A stretch of 64,000 nucleotides of DNA. Origin: Actinomycetota bacterium. GTDB lineage: Bacteria; Actinomycetota; Actinomycetes; Nanopelagicales; Nanopelagicaceae. The notes under the pieces were generated by a model. It worked only from the letters and a program-made list of their open reading frames with translations, made no database searches and was not told where the DNA came from. Both the position numbers and the translations under genes were made by a program. Every line of letters begins with the position of its first letter. Within the stretch, counting starts at the first letter, position 1. Shown here in pieces: positions 1 to 8,016 of the stretch. The stretch covers positions 1 through 64,000 of the forward strand of contig CANFVU010000005.1 of NCBI GenBank assembly GCA_947450545.1, written 5' to 3'.

Positions 1-425
1 TAAAGGGTTCACCTATTGAAAAGGCGAAGAAGATTTCTGACCTTTCTAAGGTAGTTCTTGGTGCACAAGTTGGAACAACATCACTCACCACCATCAACAC
101 AGTCATTAAGCCTTCCAAGAAAGCTTCTGTCTACGACACCAACGATCTTGCAACAGCAGCTCTTACTGCTGGTCAAATCAAAGGACTTGTCGTTGATCTC
201 CCAACAGCTTTCTATATTGCAGCGACTGCGAAGAATGCAGTACTTGTAGGACAACTTCCTGCACAAGCTAAATCTGAGCAATTCGGACTCGTCCTATCAA
301 AGGGAAGCGCTCTTACTTCAAAAGTAAGTGCCGCTGTTGATGCACTTCGTGCAAATGGAACTCTCAAGGCAATTGCTGATAAGTGGTTAGCAAATGTCGG
401 CGGCGCTCCTGTTTTCACAAAGTAA
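1..425 (+). CDS. Amino-acid ABC transporter substrate-binding protein, C-terminal part
   Basis: The reading frame is open from the left edge (first full codon at 3) to the TAA at 423-425, giving about 140 residues of the C-terminal half of a family 3 solute-binding protein (SBP_bac_3). Visible family features are the hinge-crossing stretch around VGAQVGTT-like residues (LGAQVGTTS), a lobe-I 'VDLPTAFYIA' segment, and the closing helix 'LRANGTLKAIADKWL', which is typical of periplasmic or lipoprotein amino-acid binders. The permease starts 35 bp downstream and the ATPase follows, so this is the binding subunit of the importer. The signal peptide and ligand-contacting N-terminal lobe lie outside the window, so the substrate cannot be stated. 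Confidence 0.9.
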   Translation, partial: KGSPIEKAKKISDLSKVVLGAQVGTTSLTTINTVIKPSKKASVYDTNDLATAALTAGQIKGLVVDLPTAFYIAATAKNAVLVGQLPAQAKSEQFGLVLSKGSALTSKVSAAVDALRANGTLKAIADKWLANVGGAPVFTK

Positions 426-459
426 GCACGCGACGAAAAGTTAGATAACTCGAGGCCTG

Positions 460-1317
460 ATGTCACAGCAGTCTTACCAACCTTCGCCATTGCGAAAGCA
501 ACGTGAGGCTGCCCGACGTCAGGCTTCTCGACGTTCTACGACCATTGCTCTCCTTAGCACTTTTGCTGTCGGCGCAGTAGTGGTGCTTGTTGTCACTGGC
601 GCCAAAGGTTTTGATCTCGTACGACAAAGCTTCTTTAGTTGGCACTACGCCGTACATTCATTTCCATCAGTACTTTCGGGAATCTGGCTCAACCTTCGAG
701 TCATGCTCATCGCAGAATTCTTTGTCCTGATTTTCGGACTTCTACTTGCCCTCGCACGTACCTCGAAGAGTCCGGTCCTCTATCCCGTTCGACTATTTGC
801 GACTTTTTACACTGATATTTTTCGCGGACTCCCGCTCCTCCTCGTTCTACTCCTAGTCGGTTTTGGAATACCGGGGCTTCAGATTTCGTGGATCCCTAAT
901 TCAGCAGTAACGCTGGGCACAGTGTCGTTAATACTTACCTACTCAGCATATGTAGCCGAAGTAATTCGCGCCGGCATCGAAGCAGTGAACCCTGCACAAC
1001 GTATGGCTGCGCGTGCACTGGGGCTCTCCCAATCGCAAACCCAGCGCCATGTTGTGCTTCCTCAAGCTCTTCGTAAAGTCACTCCGCCGCTGTTAAATGA
1101 TTTAGTCTCGCTCCAAAAAGATTCAGGTTTGATTTCAGTTCTTGGTGCGATTGATGCGATTCGCGCAGCAGGAATTGAAACTGCGCAATCATTTAATTTC
1201 ACACCGTATTTAGTTGCGGGAGCAATTTTTGTCGCTCTCACAATTCCACTCACTCGTTTTACCGATTGGCTCACTCGCAAACAAGATCGCGCCCGCCAAC
1301 AACAAGGTCGGTGGTAA
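460..1317 (+). CDS. Polar amino-acid ABC transporter permease (HisM/GlnP type)
   Basis: This 285-residue membrane protein has a basic N-terminus (about 1-27) followed by several hydrophobic helices. The conserved EAA loop lies near residues 167-205: 'EAVNPAQRMAARALGLSQ' leads into 'HVVLPQALRK' and contacts the ATPase. This loop form is characteristic of the HisMQ/ArtQ amino-acid permease subfamily. It lies between the binding protein and the ATPase, and its stop overlaps the ATPase start in a TAATG arrangement, indicating one operon. Only one permease gene is visible, so it probably works as a homodimer (inference). The specific amino acid is unknown. Confidence 0.9.
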   Translation: MSQQSYQPSPLRKQREAARRQASRRSTTIALLSTFAVGAVVVLVVTGAKGFDLVRQSFFSWHYAVHSFPSVLSGIWLNLRVMLIAEFFVLIFGLLLALARTSKSPVLYPVRLFATFYTDIFRGLPLLLVLLLVGFGIPGLQISWIPNSAVTLGTVSLILTYSAYVAEVIRAGIEAVNPAQRMAARALGLSQSQTQRHVVLPQALRKVTPPLLNDLVSLQKDSGLISVLGAIDAIRAAGIETAQSFNFTPYLVAGAIFVALTIPLTRFTDWLTRKQDRARQQQGRW

Positions 1318-2063
1318 TGATGAACGCTCTTGAATTGAAGAACATTCGCAAGTCCTACGGCGATGACCTAGTCATTTCCAACCTTGATCTCACCGTTAAA
1401 AAGCATCAAGTAAAAGTTCTGATAGGGGCAAGCGGTTCTGGGAAGAGCACGCTACTTCGTTGCATCAATCTGCTTGAAGAGATTGATGATGGCCAAATTT
1501 TCCTCGATGGTGAAGATATTTCCGCCGTTGGAGTAAATGCAGATTCGGTGCGTTCATCCATCGGCTCTGTCTTTCAAGCATTCAATCTCTTCCCACATCT
1601 CACCGTCCTGCAAAACATTACGCTGGCACCGCGTTTGGTTCACGGCTATTCACAAGAAGAAGCGAGCGCAGAAGCTCAGGAACTCCTTCGCCGCTTTGGC
1701 CTACTCGAGAAAGCGCACCAGTACCCAGACTTACTCAGCGGAGGACAGCAACAACGAGTTGCGATTCTGCGAGCAATTATCTGCAAACCAAAACTCCTCC
1801 TCCTTGATGAAGTAACAAGCGCGCTGGACCCTGTCCTGATCGCTGAAGTTCTCTCCCTTATTAGCGAACTCAAGCGCGATGGCATGACGATGGTGATCGC
1901 TACACACGAGATGGGTTTTGCTAAGAAAGTCGCCGATGAAGTGCTCTTCCTGAAAGATGGACAGATTCTGGAAGCCGGATCTCCTGCGCGGATGCTTGAA
2001 GACCCACAAAGCCAAGAGTTGAAGAGCTTCCTCTATGCGTTAGAAGAGGCAGGACGTCTCTAA
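1317..2063 (+). CDS. Polar amino-acid ABC transporter ATP-binding protein
   Basis: The 248-residue ATPase has Walker A GASGSGKST (about 37-45), a Q-loop 'VFQAFNLFPHLTV', the ABC signature 'LSGGQQQR', Walker B 'LLLLDEVTSALDP' and the switch histidine in 'THEMGF'. These are all typical of GlnQ/HisP proteins. The frame extends upstream to 1266, but the ATG at 1317 overlapping the permease stop (TAATG) gives the usual N-terminus 'MMNALELKNIRKSYG' and implies translational coupling, so that start was chosen; ATG 1320 is equally possible. It energises import together with the permease and binding protein encoded upstream. Confidence 0.92.
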   Translation: MMNALELKNIRKSYGDDLVISNLDLTVKKHQVKVLIGASGSGKSTLLRCINLLEEIDDGQIFLDGEDISAVGVNADSVRSSIGSVFQAFNLFPHLTVLQNITLAPRLVHGYSQEEASAEAQELLRRFGLLEKAHQYPDLLSGGQQQRVAILRAIICKPKLLLLDEVTSALDPVLIAEVLSLISELKRDGMTMVIATHEMGFAKKVADEVLFLKDGQILEAGSPARMLEDPQSQELKSFLYALEEAGRL

Positions 2064-2083
2064 TAGGTGCGATGCTTTTGCAT

Positions 2084-2100
2084 ATGCAAATCGTTTGCAA
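2084..2100 (+). promoter_or_regulatory. Nur-like (nickel-responsive Fur family) operator
   Basis: ATGCAA, five bases, then TTGCAA form an almost perfect inverted repeat. It matches the Streptomyces Nur box as I recall it (tTGCaa-N5-ttGCAA) at all but the first base. A second palindrome, TTGCATATGCAA (2078-2089), overlaps it on the left. The site ends 12 bp before the start codon of the nickel/cobalt permease and covers a plausible extended -10 (TGC-AATAAC, 2096-2104). Binding there would block transcription, so nickel-dependent repression is the simplest inference. Confidence 0.65.
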
Positions 2101-2112
2101 TAACCTCACCCA

Positions 2113-3258
2113 ATGAGCGTCACCCCTAAGCCCCGTCTGCGTGAGCATCTGCGTTTTGAGCGTGATGAGCTTCCTGCCCTCTTTGGGGTACTGGGAACGG
2201 TCGCAACTCTTCACATCATTGGTTGGGGCCTCTTTATTCACTACAACTCCATGCCTCAATTCCACGCAATAGCCGATGCCAATCACACGCTGATTTACGC
2301 AGGTGCTGGAGCGCTCGCGTACTCCTTTGGGCTGCGCCACGCTTTCGATGCCGATCACATCTCTGCCATTGATGACACAACGCGCTTGATGTTGGCAAAA
2401 GGCAAGAAGCCGATGGGTGTTGGGCTCTTCTTCTCGCTCGGTCACTCCACAATCGTCCTTGCTCTATCTATCGCTATCGCCTTTGCTGCTAAGCAAGCAG
2501 TGAAGTTTCAACATGACTTCGCCAAAACGGGCGGAATCATCGGAGCAAGCGTCTCGGCATTTTTTCTCTACCTCGTAGGCATACTCAATCTCATCATTCT
2601 TGTTGGAATCATCAAAGTGTGGCGTCAAGCAAAGTCTGGTCAATTTTCACATGAGCACCTCAATCAACTCCTCAACGAGCGAGGACTGTTCAATCGAATC
2701 TTCCGTGGCTTCTTTAAAAAGGGTTTTGATCATTCCTGGCAGCTCTATCCCATCGGAATTCTCTTTGGATTGGGTTTTGATACTGCAACAGAAGTCGGAT
2801 TACTAGGCCTGTCAGCTACTGCTGCAATTGGCACAGTGGGCGGAACCCTTCCACCGCTTGCCATCATCGCTCTCCCATTTATTTTCGCAGCCGGTATGTC
2901 ATTGATGGACACCTTGGATGGAATCTTTATGACAAAAGCCTATGCGTGGGCATTTACATCTCCCCTACGTAAGATTTACTACAACCTTACGACCACAGGC
3001 ATTTCAATCTTTGTTGCCATGGTTATCGGCACCATCGAATTAGTAGGTGTTTTAAGCGAGAAAACTTCGATTGCAAAGCACCAACCATTCACCTTTATTG
3101 CCTCTATTGAACTCAATGCAGTTGGGTATTGGATTGTTGCCAGTTTTATCGCAACGTGGATTGGTTCAGTGTTGATTTGGAAATTTGGACGCTACGAGCA
3201 ACGCTTCAGTTCAGGTATTGCTGAAACCGAGCACACCCATACTGAGCTTGAAATTTAA
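2113..3258 (+). CDS. NiCoT-family nickel/cobalt permease (HoxN/NixA type)
   Basis: This 381-residue polytopic membrane protein carries the family signature HX4DH in helix II (His76-Ala-Phe-Asp-Ala-Asp81-His82, within 'RHAFDADHI'). It also has the companion motifs 'LGHSTIV' (about 109-115), 'LFGLGFDTATEVGLL' and 'SLMDTLDG', all associated with high-affinity Ni2+/Co2+ uptake. About eight hydrophobic segments are evident. The gene is monocistronic, preceded by a Nur-like box, and its stop shares the tetranucleotide TTAA with the convergent SDR gene. The operator favours nickel as the physiological substrate over cobalt, but NiCoT selectivity cannot be read from sequence alone. No nickel enzyme is encoded in this window. 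Confidence 0.93.
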   Translation: MSVTPKPRLREHLRFERDELPALFGVLGTVATLHIIGWGLFIHYNSMPQFHAIADANHTLIYAGAGALAYSFGLRHAFDADHISAIDDTTRLMLAKGKKPMGVGLFFSLGHSTIVLALSIAIAFAAKQAVKFQHDFAKTGGIIGASVSAFFLYLVGILNLIILVGIIKVWRQAKSGQFSHEHLNQLLNERGLFNRIFRGFFKKGFDHSWQLYPIGILFGLGFDTATEVGLLGLSATAAIGTVGGTLPPLAIIALPFIFAAGMSLMDTLDGIFMTKAYAWAFTSPLRKIYYNLTTTGISIFVAMVIGTIELVGVLSEKTSIAKHQPFTFIASIELNAVGYWIVASFIATWIGSVLIWKFGRYEQRFSSGIAETEHTHTELEI

Positions 3259-4073
3259 TCCAAATACAGATCTTTTAAGAAGTCAGTAGTACCTGGCACG
3301 ACTGCGTATTGATCCAGGTCGGTAATTCCCTCTTCAGCCAGAACTTCATCATCGATAAAAAAATTGCCGGTGCACTCTTTCGAAGGCCTATTGAGAATTG
3401 CATATGCAGCGTCGCCCATAATCTCTGGTTTGCGACAGAAGTTGGTATCCATTCCTGGAATCATTTGAAGCGCAGCTGTATCGATTACGGTCCGAGGCCA
3501 TAGCGCGTTGACAGCGATGCCCTCTCTTTTGAACTCTTCAGCAAGCCCTAACACCGTCATACTCATTCCATACTTCGACATTGTGTATGCAACGTGACGC
3601 TTAAACCATTTTCCTTGAAGGTTGATGGGTGGCGAGAGAGTCAAGATATGTGGATTGGCGCTCTCTTTAAGATGAGGAATCGCTGCTTGCGAGACGAGAT
3701 ATGTTCCGCGAACATTGATATCAAACATCAAGTCATAACGCTTGGCTGGTGTTTGCAGAGTCGGGGTCAAGTTAATGGCGCTCGCGTTATTCACCAAAAT
3801 ATCGAGTCCGCCGAATTGAGCTACAGCGTGCGCTATCGATGCTTCAATTTGGGCTTCATCTCGAATATCACATTGAATCGGCAGTGCTTTTCCGCCTGCA
3901 TCTTCAATCTCTTTCGCTGCTGTAAAAATAGTGCCTGGCAATAACGGATGGGGTTCGGAAGTCTTTGCTGCAATTGCAATCATTGCACCATCGCGAGCAG
4001 CTCTCTTGGCAATCTCTAAGCCGATTCCGCGCGATCCTCCAGTAATAAAGATTCGTTTTCCTGCGAGTGACAT
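3255..4073 (-). CDS. Short-chain dehydrogenase/reductase
   Basis: The 272-residue classical SDR has the N-terminal cofactor motif TGGSRGIG (about 11-18), the NNAS stretch 'LVNNASAIN', and a catalytic YxxxK in 'YTMSKYGMS'. The usual catalytic serine position reads 'LTLSPPINL', as in the HSDL2-like branch that acts on lipid or acyl substrates. Its ATG overlaps the stop of the upstream enoyl-CoA hydratase gene (TAATG), so the two are co-transcribed and probably act on related acyl-CoA or fatty substrates (inference). The 3' end overlaps the nickel permease by four bases, leaving no room for a separate terminator. Confidence 0.88.
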   Translation of the reverse strand: MSLAGKRIFITGGSRGIGLEIAKRAARDGAMIAIAAKTSEPHPLLPGTIFTAAKEIEDAGGKALPIQCDIRDEAQIEASIAHAVAQFGGLDILVNNASAINLTPTLQTPAKRYDLMFDINVRGTYLVSQAAIPHLKESANPHILTLSPPINLQGKWFKRHVAYTMSKYGMSMTVLGLAEEFKREGIAVNALWPRTVIDTAALQMIPGMDTNFCRKPEIMGDAAYAILNRPSKECTGNFFIDDEVLAEEGITDLDQYAVVPGTTDFLKDLYLD

Positions 4074-4816
4074 TACTTCCCCTTCCCCGAAAGAAACTTC
4101 ATAAATGCAGCTTGCGCTTCGTCAGATTGCAAAGCGATTCTAAATAATTCACCTTCTGCATCCATCACTGCCCCAACGGCTGCGTGATTGCTGCTCTTCA
4201 ACAAAGCTTTGGTATTGATAACGGATGTAGGAGGTTGTTCAGCAATCAGGTGAGCAGTTTTCATAGCTTCTGCCAAAGGATCTGCAACAACCTTGTTTAC
4301 AACGCCGAGCTCAACAGCTTCTGCTGCATCAAAGGAGCGACCTGTAAGAAAAATCTCGGAGGCTCGGGCGTGACCAACAAGGCGTGGGAAGAGAAAGCTC
4401 GAACCAGCTTCAGGAACGACCCCTAGAGTGACGAATGGCATTTTGAACTTAGCAGTGTCGGATGCATACACAACATCGCAGTGCAGAAGCATGGTCGTGC
4501 CGATTCCTACCGCATTGCCTTGAACTGCAGCGATTAATGGCTTTGGAAAATTGTGAAGGTTTTTAATGAATTGAAAACCTGGTGCGCTTCCATCAGAAGG
4601 TACATCATTAGCGAAATCAAAGATGTCATTGCCAGCTGTGAAAGATTCACCTTCGCCTGAAATCACCACAACGCGAATATCAAATTCTTGTGTTGCGCGA
4701 ATGAGAGCTTCATTGAGGGCGATATACATGCCCTTGCTAATCGCATTCTTCTTCTCAGGTCGATTGAGCTTGACTGAGAGAACTGCGCCGTCCTGGGTTA
4801 TGTCAATTTCATGCAC
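4073..4816 (-). CDS. Enoyl-CoA hydratase/isomerase family protein
   Basis: This crotonase-fold protein of about 247 residues begins at GTG 4816 ('VHEIDITQDG'). The open frame continues upstream to 4858, but that would place its start inside the ino1 terminator hairpin, so the internal GTG is preferred. The CoA-binding oxyanion elements are visible as 'AGNDIFDFA' and 'GNAVGIGTTML'. Of the two acidic residues of true hydratases, the second is seen in 'VPEAGSS', while the position before the oxyanion loop is less clear, so isomerase or hydratase activity cannot be separated. It is the first gene of a two-gene unit with the downstream SDR. Confidence 0.85.
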   Translation of the reverse strand: MHEIDITQDGAVLSVKLNRPEKKNAISKGMYIALNEALIRATQEFDIRVVVISGEGESFTAGNDIFDFANDVPSDGSAPGFQFIKNLHNFPKPLIAAVQGNAVGIGTTMLLHCDVVYASDTAKFKMPFVTLGVVPEAGSSFLFPRLVGHARASEIFLTGRSFDAAEAVELGVVNKVVADPLAEAMKTAHLIAEQPPTSVINTKALLKSSNHAAVGAVMDAEGELFRIALQSDEAQAAFMKFLSGKGK

Positions 4817-4844
4817 ATCGTATCTTTGCACTTTTTCCCAAATA

Positions 4845-4880
4845 AAAAAGTCCCTCACCCGTTAAGAGGAGGGACTTTTT
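4845..4880 (-). terminator. Intrinsic terminator of ino1 (bidirectional form)
   Basis: AAAAAGTCCCTC (4845-4856) pairs perfectly with GAGGGACTTTTT (4869-4880) around a 12-nt loop. Read on the minus strand the GC stem ends in a T-run ten bases after the ino1 stop codon. It separates ino1 from the enoyl-CoA hydratase gene. Confidence 0.9.
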
Positions 4881-4890
4881 CGCTAATTAC

Positions 4891-5976
4891 TTATGATTGA
4901 AGCTTGCCAGAGATGAAATCCTCTGTCTTTTGGTGCGCTGCTTCATCTGTGTATTGAACTGGAGGCGACTTCATAAAGTAGCTTGAAGGCGAGAGAAGTG
5001 GTCCACCGATCTTGCGATCAAGGCCAATCTTCGCGCAACGAAGCGCATCAATGATGACGCCAGCTGAGTTTGGTGAATCCCATACTTCGAGCTTGTATTC
5101 GAGGTTCAGTGGAACGTCACCGAAAGCACGGCCTTCGAGGCGCACATATGCCCACTTGCGATCATCGAGCCACTGAACATAGTCAGAAGGTCCGATATGG
5201 ACGTTCGCAGCGCCGAGATCATGGTTGAGCTGAGATGTCACGGATTGAGTCTTTGAGATCTTCTTTGACTCAAGGCGATCGCGCTCCAACATATTTTTAA
5301 AGTCCATATTTCCACCAACGTTGAGCTGGTAGGTGCGATCAAGGTGAACGCCGCGGTCCTGGAACAACTTAGCCATGATGCGGTGTGTGATGGTTGCGCC
5401 GACCTGTGACTTGATGTCATCGCCAACGATTGGAAGACCTGCATCTTCAAACTTCTTAGCCCAGACTGGGTCTGATGCGATGAAGACAGGAAGTGCGTTA
5501 ACGAATGCACAACCAGCGTCGATTGCACATTGTGCATAGAACTTTGCCGCTTCTTCTGAACCTACTGGGAGATAGCAGATGAGGACATCAACTTTGTTCT
5601 CTTTCAATGTTGCGACTACATCGACAGGAGTAGCTGATGACTCCTCGATTGTTTCACGGTAATACTTACCAAGGCCATCGAGTGTGGTGCCGCGAAGAAC
5701 TGTTACGCCAGTCTTTGCAACTTCACTAAATTTGATTGTGTTGTTTTCACTTGCCCACATCGCATCGACGAGATCAAGGCCAACTTTCTTAGCATCAACA
5801 TCGAAAGCTGCAACAAACTTGATATCGCTGATGTGGTATCCACCAACAACTGGGTGCATGAGACCTGGGATCTCTGTGTCAGGCTTTGCGTCCTTGTAAT
5901 AGGTAACGCCTTGGATGAGCGAGTTAGCGCAGTTTCCTACACCAACAATCGCAACGCGGATCTCTTTATTGCTCAC
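4891..5976 (-). CDS. ino1: Inositol-3-phosphate synthase
   Basis: The 361-residue enzyme converts glucose 6-phosphate to 1D-myo-inositol 3-phosphate with bound NAD+, the first step towards phosphatidylinositol. The N-terminus '[18 protein letters not shown]' (G12-V-G-N-C16) is the actinobacterial Ino1 Rossmann motif. Later conserved stretches include '[15 protein letters not shown]', 'NVGGNMDF' and '[19 protein letters not shown]'. The GTG start at 5976 overlaps the padR stop by four bases (GTGA), so the two genes are coupled. The same padR-ino1 pair occurs in Mycobacterium (Rv0047c-Rv0046c, from memory). The product feeds the PimB' pathway encoded at 14925-16085. Confidence 0.96.
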   Translation of the reverse strand: MSNKEIRVAIVGVGNCANSLIQGVTYYKDAKPDTEIPGLMHPVVGGYHISDIKFVAAFDVDAKKVGLDLVDAMWASENNTIKFSEVAKTGVTVLRGTTLDGLGKYYRETIEESSATPVDVVATLKENKVDVLICYLPVGSEEAAKFYAQCAIDAGCAFVNALPVFIASDPVWAKKFEDAGLPIVGDDIKSQVGATITHRIMAKLFQDRGVHLDRTYQLNVGGNMDFKNMLERDRLESKKISKTQSVTSQLNHDLGAANVHIGPSDYVQWLDDRKWAYVRLEGRAFGDVPLNLEYKLEVWDSPNSAGVIIDALRCAKIGLDRKIGGPLLSPSSYFMKSPPVQYTDEAAHQKTEDFISGKLQS

Positions 5977-6521
5977 GAGGATTTCCTTTCGGTATTGATC
6001 ATCTCTTCAAGCCAAGCGATTTCTCGTTCAGCTGATTCCAATGAGTGACGACGCCACTCAACTAAGTACTTATCGAGCCCTTCTGGAAGTTCATCGGATG
6101 CAGTTGCAGCGCGAAGGATTTCTGCCTTCTCAACTAATCTGCGGTGACGACCTTCGAGAATTGCGACTCGATTGCCGCGTGGGGTCGGGCCAAAAAATGC
6201 GAAACGAACTTCAAAACTCTCATCCTCCCAAGCCTCAGGGCCTGACGAATGGGTGAGTTCATCGAAACGGTTCTGTCCTGCTTTGGTAATTGCATACACA
6301 ATGCGGGAGCGACGAGATAAGCCGCCGATATCAGAGACTGACTCCTCAATGAGCTTCTCTTCCAACATGCGGTGAAGCTGTGGGTAGAGAACGGAGAATG
6401 AGAGAGCGCGAAATGGGCCGTAGATGGCGATCATTCGCTTGCGAAGCTCATAGCCATGCAAAGGTCCCTGGCTGAGCAGCCCAAGGAGGGCAAACTCGAG
6501 GGATTCTGAGCGCGAGCGCAT
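5973..6521 (-). CDS. PadR-family transcriptional regulator of ino1
   Basis: This 182-residue PadR protein has an N-terminal winged helix ('[20 protein letters not shown]', then '[15 protein letters not shown]') and a C-terminal helical dimerisation region rich in charged residues. An open frame reaches 6626, but ATG 6521 gives the canonical '[14 protein letters not shown]' start and leaves the promoter outside the gene. It is the first gene of the padR-ino1 operon and is divergent from the uracil permease. Two copies of a TATCGnATCGAT-type palindrome lie in the shared upstream region, so autoregulation of the operon is likely (inference). The effector is unknown. Confidence 0.9.
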   Translation of the reverse strand: MRSRSESLEFALLGLLSQGPLHGYELRKRMIAIYGPFRALSFSVLYPQLHRMLEEKLIEESVSDIGGLSRRSRIVYAITKAGQNRFDELTHSSGPEAWEDESFEVRFAFFGPTPRGNRVAILEGRHRRLVEKAEILRAATASDELPEGLDKYLVEWRRHSLESAEREIAWLEEMINTERKSS

Positions 6522-6560
6522 GAGGTTCCTATCTCTTTTTATGCTGCTATCGGATGGACA

Positions 6561-6573
6561 TATCGCATCGATA
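6561..6573. promoter_or_regulatory. Candidate PadR operator, site 1
   Basis: TATCG-CAT-CGATA is a perfect inverted repeat about 40 bp upstream of the padR start. It shares the core TATCGnATCGAT with a second site whose centre lies 37 bp away. It would fall just downstream of the predicted padR transcription start. Assignment to PadR rests on position and repetition only. Confidence 0.5.
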
Positions 6574-6583
6574 CATCTGGCTG

Positions 6584-6613
6584 TATCTAACTCGATATAT
6601 CGAATCGATGCAA
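6584..6613 (-). promoter_or_regulatory. padR-ino1 promoter containing candidate operator site 2
   Basis: On the minus strand a -35-like TTGCAT (6608-6613) and a -10-like TAGATA (6584-6589) are separated by 18 bp. The spacer carries the perfect 12-bp palindrome TCGATATATCGA (6592-6603). It overlaps a second copy of the repeat, TATCG-AAT-CGATG (6598-6610), which matches site 1 at 11 of 13 bases. A repressor bound here would block RNA polymerase. Confidence 0.5.
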
Positions 6614-6719
6614 ATCTCTCCCCCAAATCTCATCCGCGTGTTGACTGTGAGCCTGACCACCCTCCTGAGAGCGAGGAATTACCGTTTAACCACTCGACCT
6701 TCTACAGAAAGGCACAACG

Positions 6720-7955
6720 ATGAGCCTCTTTTCTTGGAAAGAGAACACTTCGGGCGGAGTTATCGCCCCAGACGAGCGCCTGAGCTGGCCTCGCACCATT
6801 GGAACTGGCCTCCAACACATCGCAGCGATGTTCGGAGCGACCTTCCTCGTACCAATTCTCACCCACCTTCCACCGACAACCACAATCTTCTTCTCTGGTG
6901 TTGGAACTCTTCTCTTCTTAGTCATAACGCAAAACAAACTTCCAAGTTATCTTGGATCTTCCTTTGCATTCCTAGCTCCAATCGCCGCAGCGTCGGCGAA
7001 AGGTGGAATGGGCGCAGCTCTTGGCGGAGTTGTCGCAACCGGAGTTCTTCTTGCACTCGTCGGTTTCCTTGTAAAAGCAATCGGTATCGGATGGATCGAA
7101 AAGATGCTTCCTCCAGTTGTGACTGGATCGATTGTCATGGTCATTGGTTTGAACCTTGCAGGCGCTGCGAAAAATAACTTCGTGACGAAGCCGATTCTTG
7201 CAATTGTCACTCTCGCATCTATCGCTCTTGTTTCGGTTTTTGCAAAAGGATTCCTCGCTCGAATCTCTATCTTCGTGGGCATCGTAATTGGCTATGTCTT
7301 TGCAATGCTCAACGGCGATATTGATTTCAATGGAGTTAAAGCAGCGAAGTGGCTCGCGCTTCCTGATTTCACATCCCCAACATTTAAGATGAGCGCAATC
7401 GTTCTCTTCATTCCTGTCGTGCTTGTTTTGATCGCTGAAAACGTGGGCCACGTTAAAGCAGTCATGGCGATGACTGGAAAGAATCTTGACGATCAAATGG
7501 GTAACGCACTAGTCGCAGATGGCGTTGCAACAACGCTCGCTGGATTTGGCGGCGGTTCGGGAACTACAACGTATGCTGAAAATATCGGCGTTATGGCTGC
7601 AACAAAGGTCTACTCCACGGCTGCATATTGGGTAGCTGGCGTAGGCGCTGTTGTTCTCTCCCTCTGTCCTAAGTTTGGCGCAGTACTGAGCGCTACTCCT
7701 GCTGGTGTTCTTGGCGGTGCTGGTGTTGCTCTCTACGGAATGATCGGAATTCTTGGTGCACGTATTTGGATCGAGAGTCGCGTTGATTTCAGTGACTCCA
7801 CTAATCTCATCATCGCTGCATCCACTGTGATTATCGGTATCTCTGACTTCTCTTGGACAAAGGGAGATTTCACATTTAACGGAATCATCAATGCAACGCT
7901 TAACGCAGTTGTCGGATATGCAATCCTCCGAGCGATTGCTAATGCACGCAAATAA
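6720..7955 (+). CDS. uraA: Uracil/xanthine permease, NCS2 family (UraA-like)
   Basis: The 411-residue transporter with about 14 hydrophobic segments belongs to the nucleobase:cation symporter-2 family. It has the helix-8 acidic motif 'LIAENVGHVKAV' and the helix-10 signature 'YAENIGVMAATKVYS' (Glu-Asn-x-Gly-x4-Thr-Lys). It also carries the N-terminal 'GLQHIAAMFGATFLVP' stretch found in uracil permeases. An AAAGG ribosome site sits seven bases before ATG 6720. It is a single gene, divergent from padR and closed by a strong terminator. Uracil is the likeliest substrate, and xanthine cannot be excluded. Confidence 0.92.
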   Translation: MSLFSWKENTSGGVIAPDERLSWPRTIGTGLQHIAAMFGATFLVPILTHLPPTTTIFFSGVGTLLFLVITQNKLPSYLGSSFAFLAPIAAASAKGGMGAALGGVVATGVLLALVGFLVKAIGIGWIEKMLPPVVTGSIVMVIGLNLAGAAKNNFVTKPILAIVTLASIALVSVFAKGFLARISIFVGIVIGYVFAMLNGDIDFNGVKAAKWLALPDFTSPTFKMSAIVLFIPVVLVLIAENVGHVKAVMAMTGKNLDDQMGNALVADGVATTLAGFGGGSGTTTYAENIGVMAATKVYSTAAYWVAGVGAVVLSLCPKFGAVLSATPAGVLGGAGVALYGMIGILGARIWIESRVDFSDSTNLIIAASTVIIGISDFSWTKGDFTFNGIINATLNAVVGYAILRAIANARK

Positions 7956-7975
7956 CCAGTAAAAGGTAATCAGAT

Positions 7976-8005
7976 AAAGGGCGGCGGGAAATCCTGTCGC
8001 CCTTT
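7976..8005 (+). terminator. Intrinsic terminator of uraA
   Basis: AAAGGGCG (7976-7983) pairs perfectly with CGCCCTTT (7998-8005), starting 20 bases after the permease stop. The 3' arm ends in TTT and then ATG. Since AAA precedes and TTT follows, it may act in both directions. Confidence 0.8.
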
Positions 8006-8016
8006 ATGCTTCTCTC

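Noticed and set aside
1921-2445. 174-residue minus-strand open frame across the ABC ATPase end and the nickel permease start
   Set aside because: It is antisense to two well-supported genes and would cover the Nur-like site; composition shows no family features.
6554-7177. 207-residue plus-strand open frame overlapping the start of uraA
   Set aside because: It is out of frame with the well-supported NCS2 permease, is rich in Ser, Arg and Trp with no recognisable motif, and its start lies in the promoter region.
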